This document shows, one piece after another, positions 52,310 to 64,000 of a stretch of DNA of 64,000 nt (its first letter is position 1; each line of letters begins with the position of its first letter). Both the position numbers and the translations under genes were made by a program. Location: positions 496,001 through 560,000 of the forward strand of contig OZ017758.1 of the NCBI GenBank assembly GCA_963969365.1, written 5' to 3'. The notes under the pieces are model-generated. The model made no database searches. It saw only the letters and a list, made by a program, of their open reading frames with translations, and was not told the origin of the DNA. This DNA comes from Asterochloris sp. CNOR1 (lineage: Eukaryota; Chlorophyta; Trebouxiophyceae; Trebouxiales; Trebouxiaceae).

Positions 52310-55300
52310 TCACTGGGCCGTTTGCAGTTGGTGGCCGCATGTGGCAGAGAGATGCACATTGGGGTCCTGTAGCTGAGGCTGGCCCTGGGCATGCTGCTGG
52401 ATCATCTGTTGCAGCAGTTGAGGGTCCATCTCTTGTCCAGTTGCCCAGTCCACGCCCATCGCCTGAGCCTGCAGGGACACGCGCATGTCGGGGCCGGTGC
52501 ACACCATATCTGTCACAATGTGGCAGACAGCCCTGTGGCACCAGAGAAGTCAATTGGCTGCCCAACGCACGGCAGGTGCGAGGCATGGGTCTAGCCCGGC
52601 TCGTGACATGGGTTGCATCTGACTGCAACACCTGCATGCACGTCCTTCAGCCTTGTCAAGGCTGGGCCTGCAAGCAGTCGATCACCTGCGCCCCCACAGC
52701 CTGCTGTCCCTCCAGCTCTACCTCCGCCTGCAACCCCTCGGGTGTGTGACGCAGTTTCTGGCGTTTGTAAACAGGGTGTGTTGGCACGATGCCCGCCTGC
52801 CCCAGCGACAGCGCCTCCACAGCGGCCTTGCGCTGCCGCCGGTCCCGCTTGATCTCCCGCTCACACACCCTTTAGCAGCAAAAACACCTGGCTGGGCTGT
52901 CAAGCAGAGCAGCGTCGGACCATTGCGATGGACCTGTGCACTTATGCAGCCTTGCCACCCGCTCACGCAAGCTGCAGCATGGAAGTAGTGTCTGGCGGCT
53001 GCTGATCAGTGCAACTCTGCTGCAGTGTGTTCTCACACACAGTGCAGCAGCAACCAAATCTGGCAGTTTCTGAGCAGAGCAGCAAATCTACTGATGGACA
53101 AACACAAACTCCGCACCAAACGCATAACAACATAAAAGAGGCTGTGAAGCCCTGTCAGAGCTCTTGCTTGGTGTTCATGGCCAATCACACAGCACATAAA
53201 GGAAGGCACAGCATTTTCACACTCTGCTATGGCTGGTGGCAGCACAAGTGTGGCTGACGTGCCCGCCCTGCCAAATGTACATTTGCTGCCGTTGCCACAG
53301 TCACCACAACAACAAGCGCTTACTTGCAGTGCGGCTTCAGCCCGTTGCTCTGAGACCTGTCCCCATAGAACTCTGTGGACGCCTTCACCGATTTGCAGTG
53401 CGTGCAGTGCGCCGTGTCGGGGAGTGCCTTCCTCAACTCAGACTTGGCCTTGTTCTGCAACGGTGGCCAGGTGATATATTGCGTATCCCACCAGCATGCT
53501 TATTGTACCGGCAAAGAGTGGGTTGTGCACAGTGACCAGGGCATGACGTCCTGCACTTTTGCCGGCAATTTAGCTTGTGCAATGACAGAGGCCTGCAGCA
53601 TGGCTGCCACAGTAGTCAACACACAGCGCCCGGCAGTAGTTGGGGGCAGTGGGGCGCCCACCTGCTGGCGGTGCTTGTGGTGCCAATTTTTGGTGTTGCG
53701 GTTGGCGCAGGGGCGGCAGGTGCAGGCCAGCCCGTCCCCGCGTGTTTTGTCCTTGTTGAACTGGTCTCGCGGCTTGAAGTCCTTGCAGCTGGTGCACCTC
53801 TTGGTGTCCTGCAGCAGCAGCAGTCTCAATGTTGACTGCTGAGCAGCTGACAGCCCAGGGCCAGATCGTGAGGCTGGCTGGACGAGGGCAAAGCTCCGCA
53901 CCGCCATCAGTGTTCTGAGCTTCCAGCCTTGGAGTATATGCGTGATGGTGCTCAGCTTGATGTCCAGCACAGCAGCGATGAAGTCGGCTGCAGCAGCTGA
54001 GGAATGGCAAGTGCACCACATGTTTGCAAAAGGGCATCACTCATTGGTGAAGGAACATGCAGGCGCTAGCTGTGAGCAGAAGTCTTCAAGCCCTCCTGTG
54101 CAGCGGCAGCCCCACAGAGCTGGCCTGCCGATACCTGGTCTTCTTGCACAGGCAAGTGCCTGCAAAGCAGCTGGCACCCCGCACATGCGCTTTGGCTGCA
54201 TAGCACATGCCTAAGGGGCTCAGCTGCAGCCCACACAATGCGCATGAGCAAGGAACTCTTCTGGACAGAGCCACCTTGCAACAATATGATCGACAGCACC
54301 TCCCTCAGCCTCCTGCATATGCCCTCCCCTGCTCAAGTCAGGCGCTAGGCTCCCCTGTATCAGCGTAGGCACCACCCACAGCACTCCTCAAGGAAGGGGC
54401 TCTCTGCACAGCATGACACCTCACCAGCGGTGCATCGCTCAGCGTCCTGGCATGGCCGCCTGCCCGATCCCCGGGCGACCCACCCTGCTGCATCTGCGCC
54501 ACCAGGTGTGCCGCTGCCACCTGCTCCGGCATGCCATAAACCCCCCCACCCACCTCAGCTGCTGCCGCTGCCGCCGCATCATGCTCAGCCTCAGGCCTTG
54601 CACCACTTGGTGCCAGGACATCCATCCCTGCAACGCACACAGGCGGCGTGGCTGCCTTCTCAATGCAATCATGTGTGTGACATGCCTGCAGCAGCCACTG
54701 GGTGGCTGCACTCCCATGGCCTGCTGCGCTGAGCAGAGCTTGCACAGCAGCATGCACCATGAAGACCCTGTGCAGGGAGGCCCAGAGCGCGAGGGCCAGA
54801 CAGGCACGGAGGCGTGTTCATGCCCAGCATGACAGAGGATGCCACCAGACGTCAATGAAGCCAGCCTATGCACAGGCCAGGCAGCAGCAATGCATGCAGG
54901 AGCGCTCCTGCACCTGGGTGGCCCTGCACGTGCACGCTGGCCATGTGCTGGTGCCCTCCTGCGCGGTCGAACCCCTCGGGCGCAGACTCCTCCGGGGGCG
55001 GCAGCGGGGGCATGACGCCCCCCTGAGGCCCGCCACCGACTGCTGGTGGCAGTGGCGGCATGGGACCCTGCAGGTGCCAGCAGCAGTCCTGTCGGGGGAC
55101 ACATCTTGAGACTACGGTGCTGCTGACCTGTTGTGCAGCCTCAAACAGCCTCGCCATGTGCATCTTGCAGCATTGCATTGGTCAGGGCTGCACCCGATAA
55201 AGGGTGAACAGCAGAGATTGAGGCCCAGGAAATCTCACAGCATCAGAGTGTGCACGTGGATGTGTAAACTGGCACAGCCCTTGGCTGACCTGCTGATAGT

Positions 55301-55700
55301 CGGAAGCGGGAGAGCGCTGCTGCCCAGTCGCGAGCGGCACTTGAGATGACCCTGCAGAACAGACTGGGTCCTGTCAAGCCGGGCCGCAGGTCGGGGCACG
55401 GCAGGGCCGGGCATGCACATGCGCGCTGGCCCTGCTGCACTGGCGCCTGCCGTCAGTCCCATGCAGCTCCGCTGCATCGGCCTGCCTCCCTCAAGTCCAA
55501 GAGTGTTTGCTACTGTGCTGGGCAGCAGATCACCTCCAAGTCCCAGGTAGGCTCCTGCCAGGGCGGGCCAGTTGTCCCCAAAGGCTGCCTGCAGCTGTGC
55601 GACGTCCTCTGGCCTCAGCTCCGAGTAGCCACGTTGGTACATCTGCTGAATTGTGCCTGAGGTCAGAGGCTGCGTCTGCCCATGCTGCTGGCTGTAGGCG
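52310..55700 (-). CDS. Putative regulator with two CxxC zinc modules, multi-exon
   Basis: Minus-strand exons run from about 55700 (GQTQPLTSGTIQQMYQRGY, then LRPEDVAQLQAAFGDNW) through a Pro/Gly-rich exon (GPMPPLPPAVGGGPQGGVMP), an Ala-rich exon (EHDAAAAAAAEVGGGVYG), to two similar cysteine modules: CTSCKDFKPRDQFNKDKT with DGLACTCRPC (about 53830-53700), and CTHCKSVKASTEFYGDRS with GLKPHC (about 53430-53335). The pattern C-x2-C-x3-K-x4-F ... GL-x3-C is a small zinc ribbon found in phage-type and eukaryotic DNA-binding proteins. A basic patch (NTKNWHHKHR) follows the first. The end is Gln-rich (LLQQMIQQHAQGQPQ), stop at 52310. Likely nuclear; no target known. Exon joins and start are approximate, and exons may extend up to about 56040. 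Confidence 0.6.
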
Positions 55701-56208
55701 CCTGCAGGTCATCATGGGGTTGCAGGCGCCTTGCACAAGCAGACAGCCTGGCGCAACCCTCAGCATGGGTGCATCATCTGCATGCTGCTGTGGCAGCTCT
55801 AGAACCACTGCAGGGAGCTGTTGAAACCAACAATGCGCAGGCACAGACTTTCACCTTGCTGGAGCTGTGCTGACGCAGGCAGAGCCTGCCCTCCTCCTGG
55901 GCCAAATGGCTGATCTGCTGACCGGGAGGTGGGGCCACCCTGAGGTGCCATCCTCTGAAGGGCTGAGTTTCAAGAGCGTCAGAACGTCCTGGGATCCGTT
56001 GCCTGGCCGACAAGTTCAACTTCCAGCACTGCACAAGATGCAACTGTGAGCCGGGGGCAAATCAGTCAGGGACTCGAAATCTTGGCTGATAGCCCTGGTG
56101 CCAAGAGCAGCTGACAAAGAGGTGAGGAGCACTGCCTGGCAGCCGCTGGTTGCATGGCACTGCCCACTTGGCCCAGCATGACAGCTTCATTGCTTGCAGG
56201 CAGCTTCA

Positions 56209-58178
56209 ATGTTGCATCTGTGCCTGCTTGCAATCTGCTGCACGCTATTGCAGCCTGCCACATGTCTGTTCCATGGCAGGCTGGGGCGCACACCCACGCT
56301 TGAGCAGGCCTTCTACAATCATGACCCAGCACCACTGGCAAAGCGGGAGGACCTGCCCAAAGCTTTCAGCTGGTGCCACGATCGTCAACTCTGTGTCTCA
56401 AACTGGAATCAGCACATCCCAGTCTACTGCGGTAGCTGCTGGGCTCACGGCACCCTCTCCATGGTCCAGGACAGGTGACTGCCAGACTGGCTGCTGGCAT
56501 TGTTGATGTCGACATATATCTCACAAAAGTCTGGGGGCATGCAGGCTCAAAATTGCAAAGAAAGGTATGGGCCCTGACGTGATGCTGAGCCGCCAGACGC
56601 TGCTGAACTGCGGGGCATTTGAGGACTTTGGAGGCGGCTGTGGAGGAGGTGAGCCTGCACTGGGGCTGCTTCTGCAGCGTGAGCAGCCCCGTTGACCTCC
56701 CCGTCTCACACGGGACAGCCAGGGGCAGCACCCTCTCGCTGCATGGCACCTGGGGCCCAACATGCCTCAGCAGCGCTCACGCCAATCCCAGGGCCGGCTG
56801 TGCAGCAGGAGCCCGCTCAAGGCTCTGCGGCTGCCAGTAGAGGCGCTGGAGGTGCAAAAATACCCAAACAGGAAGGTTGAGACATCAGAGCCTGGCTCTT
56901 CACACTGAGCATGCACACAACACAGCCTGTGTTCTGCAGGTGATGTGTTTGACGCATTTGGCTACATGAAGGAGCACGGTCTGCCCGACGAAAGCTGCAT
57001 GACCTACTCAGCCACTGACCACAGCAATGTCACAGCCGACTGGAAGCAGCTAAAAAGGTGCCCTCTGGAAGCCGTCTGCCGGAACTGCATGCCCCTCAAT
57101 GACACCGACCCTGGCACCTGCTGGGCTGTCAAGGAGCCTGTCCTGTACAAGCTAGCCAGCTACGGCAAAGTGGAGCCCCCTGGCGAGCATGGTGGGTGCA
57201 GGGGGTGTGCTCAGCTCCTCTTGCTTTGAGGAAGTCCTGGTACCTTCTCTGGCCTGCGCCTGAGCTGCTGCCATGGCAGCGTTGAGAGCCCATGCAGCCA
57301 GCCTACACCCAGGACCAGGCAGGCCCCCCACCCAGCTGCTACTCCTGCAGGGATGATGAGTGAGATCTATCAGCGCGGCCCCATTACCTGCTCAATTGCA
57401 ACTCCAGACTCCTTTGTCTATGGCTACAGGTGAGCTAGCACTATCCCTGCTGTCCTCTCCCCTCACGCTGCAGCGTCACTGTGCTTGAATCTCTGCATGG
57501 TAACCCCCAGCTGGCAAAGCCTCAGCATGCAGCAAGCCCATGACTCCAGCAGTGTTTACATTGCCAGACTCACTCTGCATTGGTTGGCAGGTCTGGGATC
57601 TGGCATGACAACACCTCCAAAAAGAAAGACATTGACCATGATGTTGAGGTGAGCATGGTGGGAACACTGGGCAGCTCTGCTCTCAATATCCAGCCTGCCT
57701 CCTCCAAAGTACCCTGCAGCCACCTACTCAGCTGTTGAACATCCCATCAGCGATCTGGGCAGGTGGCACTGACTGCCCTACTGTAATTGCAGGTTGTTGG
57801 GTGGGGAGAGGAGGATGGAGAGAAGTTCTGGACTGTGCGTAACAGGTGTGTGCCAGTGGGGAGTCGATGCTGTGCTGCACAGCTGGCATGATGCTGACTG
57901 AGACCTGGCCAATGCATGGCACTCCCATTGCCGCCAGCGGGGGCTCTCACTGCACAGTCTGCCCTTCCTGCAGCTGGGGCACCTTCTGGGGTGAGCTCGG
58001 CTTCTTTCGCCTGGCCCGAGGCGAGAACACCTTCTGGATAGAGGAAGGTGACTGCTGGTACGCCAAGCCCACGTTTGAGATGGAAGAGGACGTCAGGGAA
58101 GGGAAACTCTCAGGATCAATGTACGGCTTGATTGACAAGAAGCGCAGCCCAGACATCACAATGCTCTCCACAGCGTGA
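56209..58178 (+). CDS. Cathepsin Z/X-like cysteine peptidase (C1A), multi-exon
   Basis: ATG 56209 opens a signal peptide (MLHLCLLAICCTLLQPATCL). A short propeptide precedes REDLPKAFSW and NQHIPVYCGSCWAH (oxyanion Gln and catalytic Cys in CGSCWAH). The next exon gives LSRQTLLNCGAFEDFGGGC, then GLPDESCMTYSA, CRNCMPLND, MMSEIYQRGPITCSI, DIDHDVEV (catalytic His), VVGWGEEDGEKFWTVRNSWG (catalytic Asn) and a glycosyl-free C-terminus ending at 58178. NQHIPxYCGSCWAH and the cysteine pattern are diagnostic for cathepsin Z rather than papain-type enzymes. It acts in a lysosome/vacuole-like compartment as a carboxypeptidase. The propeptide is short, as in this subfamily. Confidence 0.92.
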
Positions 58179-58423
58179 TCTTCAAACCGGAATATTTTGT
58201 TGGATGCTTTCAGCTCAACGCCATGCTTGACTCCTAGAACAGCTATTTTCTACTGGCAGGATGCGAGTGAGTGCAGGCACATGCTCGACTAAGGGTGAAA
58301 AGTAGAGATGTAGTTTACTATGCTTAACTTGCACATTGAACTCAGTGTAAGCAAGTCTTTCTCATGTATCTGAGTCCCGACCTGTGCTAAGAAGGTTTGC
58401 AAAGAACTGGGAGCCCTTGAAGG
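58179..58423. other. Convergent 3' region, nothing recognised
   Basis: Short gap between the cathepsin stop and the argininosuccinate lyase stop on the opposite strand; presumably overlapping 3' untranslated regions. Confidence 0.4.
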
Positions 58424-61485
<3,062 letters not shown>

Positions 61486-61862
61486 TCATGCAGGTTTGCT
61501 GATGCAGTATGCCTGATGACCTGTCTGTTCCTGTCAGGTCTGATGCCAGGAGGGGATGGTGCCTGGAGTTTCTGCAGGCACCCTCCTGTTCTGCTGCTGT
61601 CCAGCAGGCCTGGCAATGCCAGGGGCATGTTGCTCTAGGTCAACCAGGCGGGTGGGGGTTCCAGATGTCAAGCTGTGCTAAATATGCAGGGGCCTGTTCA
61701 GTCAATTGACAGACAGCCCTGCCAAAGATGTCAAGTTTTTGGAACCTAATTAGATGACCGTTGACTGCAAGAAAACAACGACATCCACCAGCAGTGAAGC
61801 TCACGTCAAGCCTCGCTGATCGGATCTGGTTCAAGTCGTGGCGTTTCGTTGAACCCTGAGAA
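61486..61862. promoter_or_regulatory. Divergent promoter region
   Basis: Lies between the start of argininosuccinate lyase (minus) and the start of the coiled-coil gene (plus). No clear TATA box or repeated element stands out. Confidence 0.4.
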
Positions 61863-64000
61863 ATGCACAGGCCAAGTCAGCAAGAGCACAAGGAGCTGCT
61901 GGGCCAGCTTCAGAGACTCAGTGATCAGGTCGCCCAGCAGGAGTGAGTGCCTGGCTGATCAGCTGACAGTTGATGGGGCTCCACCAGTCTGCATTTCAGG
62001 ACTGCACAGCGGTGGATGCATACTGATTTATTGGCTGACATGCGGCTCCTCACGCACTATATGATGCTTGCAATGTGCTGGCATCTGTCCAGAGCTGCTG
62101 TCGAAGTGCATCAGGATTGCCAGGATTTAGTAGCCTTGCTCCCATGACTGACTGACATCTCAGCTTGCACCCTCTTCCTGACAGAGCTGCCCCACCCACT
62201 GCGGACTGCTTGTGCGCATCAGTCCAGCAGCGCCTGGGAGGGCTCCCTCGCCTAAGCGCCCCTTGTGGCGTCCGGCGTGTCTCACTCCTATAAAACAGCC
62301 TTGCTGACTGCACTGAGGCTGTGCCCTGCAGGCTGATGCTGAAGCAGGCTGAGGAGCGCACCCTGCAGGCGGAGCACTTTGCCCAGGAGCGAGTGCGGCG
62401 CATGGCAGTTCAAAATGTGGAGGTGGTCCGTGCCAATGGCCGCCAGCAGGAAGTGATTCGGGAGCTCAAGCGCCACGTACGTCAGTTGTTGGCGTGGCAG
62501 CTTAATCAGCTGTATATTCGTAGCCTGCATCTACCCTGCTGGCTACCTGAGCCCAGCATGTATGACAGCTGCTGAGGTGACGTTAGCATCTGATAAAGGT
62601 TTGCGGCAGTTTTCAATCATGTTGTTTGGCAGGGCACAAGCGAGGTGGCCCTCGCGGGTCGCCTCCTGCCACATTTCCAGGCCCGTGGCTGACGCCGTTG
62701 TCACCGCCTGCCTGCAGACTGAGCAGCTGAGGCTGGAGAATACCTGCCTGCGCGGCTCTGCCAAGGTGGGTCAACTTACGAGACAGACTTACTGCCGCAT
62801 CGCAAATATGTTGGTGTGTTGTAGCCACTAGCAGGGCCTGCTGCAGATCTCCACTAGGCAAGACAGGTTACACATTCATGTGTGCCACCTGTAGTTCCTG
62901 AGCCCAGCTGAACCTCTGCTCACACATCAATGTGTGCAGTCCTCCCAGCCATTTGTCATGCTGCTTCTGCCGCAAATTTTGAGATTCCTGACCAACCCTG
63001 CTGCAGGCCAAGGCGGGGGAGGATGCAGAGGTCATTCGCCGATTGCAGCGCCAGATAGGGCGCCTCCAGCAGCAGCTGCGTGCTTTCAGCAAGCAGGCCC
63101 ATCGTGCTAGGGGACGGAGAGCTGAGAGTGGTGTCCTGATCAAGGCAGGCCACCCTGGGCGCCAGCGCGAAGCCTCCCACAGGCCAGCCGCAGAGGCCAG
63201 CACGGTGCGCGGGGCCCTGGACGAGCAATCATCGGTACACCTTGATCAATGCCTCTTGCTGCAGCAGTTCCTCTTCAGCATCCAACATGGCTGCTGTGAT
63301 TGCATGCGTGTCGCTGCCCCTTGAGAGGTGCACATTGCTTCGCGAGCATATCAGGCTGGTCCTGGCAGTGTCATGCTTGCATCATTGCTGCCTGAATGCC
63401 TATCATTCCATGTTGTAGGACGAAGCCCAGCCGCACAGCGACGAGGAGTCTGCCACATCCTCAGAGGCTGCAGCCGTCAGCGTCGAGGCTCGCGGCAGCT
63501 CTGACCTGGAAACAGCCCCCGCAGAGCCCCAGACAGCAGTCACCACAGCTGCACCCGCTGCAGACCCCCCAGGCTCTGAGACTGCTCCCGGCCTCCAGTG
63601 CTTTCCCCTGGTCAGCCAGGTTGCCCAGCAGCAGGACATTCTTGAGACTGCCCCCAGCAGCCTGCTGTGGGAAGCTGCCAAGCAGGCTGCAGAGGACGAC
63701 GAGGCTGGCCCCACATCAGTAGGCAGGGACGATGCGGTCTGCTGCCCCGCGGCACATGCGAGCCTGCCGCAGCTGCTCGCTGAGGAGTCCCCTGCCAGCT
63801 CTGTGTCTGCCATGCCTGCGGCATCAGAGGCCCAGCAGGAAGCCGCCACCAGTGGCTCTGCCCTGCAGAAGCTGTGGGACAGCCTCGACCGCGCAGGGAG
63901 CTTCACAACCCTGGCCCCACCGCTGGTGCGCACAATGCCCTGTCACATCTGCCTGGCTTGCAAGGAGTCCTGGCATGCATGCACAGCTGCAAAAGGGCTG
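61863..64000 (+). CDS. Coiled-coil protein, multi-exon, continues past right edge
   Basis: First exon starts MHRPSQQEHKELLGQL and ends at a GTGAGT donor (about 61940). Further exons encode heptad-rich segments: LKQAEERTLQAEHFAQERV and NGRQQEVIRELKRHV (about 62335-62478), EQLRLENTCLRGSAK (about 62720-62765) and EVIRRLQRQIGRLQQQLRAF (about 63030-63090). The last, long exon (from about 63420) is acidic and Ala/Pro/Ser-rich (DEAQPHSDEESATSSEAAAV), then has SALQKLWDSLDRAGSF and a final CHICLACKESW with three cysteines near the edge, perhaps the start of a zinc module. Likely a structural or scaffold protein; function unknown. The C-terminus lies outside the window. Confidence 0.65.

Noticed and set aside
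63403-63933. 176-residue minus-strand ORF
   Set aside because: Antisense to the acidic last exon of the coiled-coil gene, whose frame continues the heptad-bearing exons.

Overview
The window reads as nuclear DNA of a green alga. Most genes are split by many short introns with GTGAG/GTAAG donors and TGCAG acceptors, base composition is moderately GC-rich, and several products are typical of chlorophytes: a multi-exon plasma-membrane H+-ATPase, a formate/nitrite (NAR1-type) channel and a ferredoxin/metallo-beta-lactamase fusion. A trebouxiophyte such as a Coccomyxa relative is my best guess; this is inference from intron style and GC, not a match to a reference.

The left part (about 1-33.4 kb) is accessory DNA. 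It opens with the 5' portion of a tyrosine-recombinase (Crypton/DUF3504-like) gene on the minus strand that runs off the left edge. A 5'-truncated, multiply frameshifted LINE follows, abutting a broken RNase III-like gene. From about 6 to 25 kb comes a virus-like replication neighbourhood: a secreted protein, an intronless 817-residue primase-polymerase/SF3 helicase (D5 type), a polytopic membrane protein, an F-box/leucine-rich protein, a C2H2 zinc-finger gene, small spliced genes of unknown function, a trypsin-like peptidase, and a three-exon gene that splices exactly into a ~1030-residue archaeo-eukaryotic primase fused to a UL9/OBP-type SF2 helicase. This stretch is studded with back-to-back perfect short hairpins, a 26-bp tandem repeat just upstream of the primase/OBP gene with a relative near the D5 gene, and a recurring 13-bp motif (GTCGTTTGGGGTT). 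Two copies of an F-box-like gene flank the primase/OBP block (17.2-18.0 and 25.9-26.6 kb), each with a different frame-breaking indel. A repeat-rich, gene-poor stretch (26.7-30.4 kb) leads to a Crinkler/RHS-type P-loop NTPase plus restriction-endonuclease-fold gene (30.4-33.3 kb).

The right part (about 34-64 kb) is ordinary host chromosome with tightly packed multi-exon genes: ferredoxin/metallo-beta-lactamase protein, M14 metallocarboxypeptidase, formate/nitrite transporter, P-type H+-ATPase (about 9.4 kb), a protein with two CxxC-type zinc modules (minus strand), cathepsin Z-like cysteine peptidase, argininosuccinate lyase (minus strand) and a coiled-coil protein that continues past the right edge.

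The notable biology is in the left half. Two different viral-type replication initiators (D5 primase-helicase and primase-OBP), candidate iterons, hairpin arrays, a recombinase and a conflict-type effector sit together in a eukaryotic chromosome. This could be a domesticated or decaying large DNA virus, or a large replicative mobile element that has acquired spliceosomal introns. Exon boundaries given as exact were checked for reading phase by hand; those given as approximate were not.
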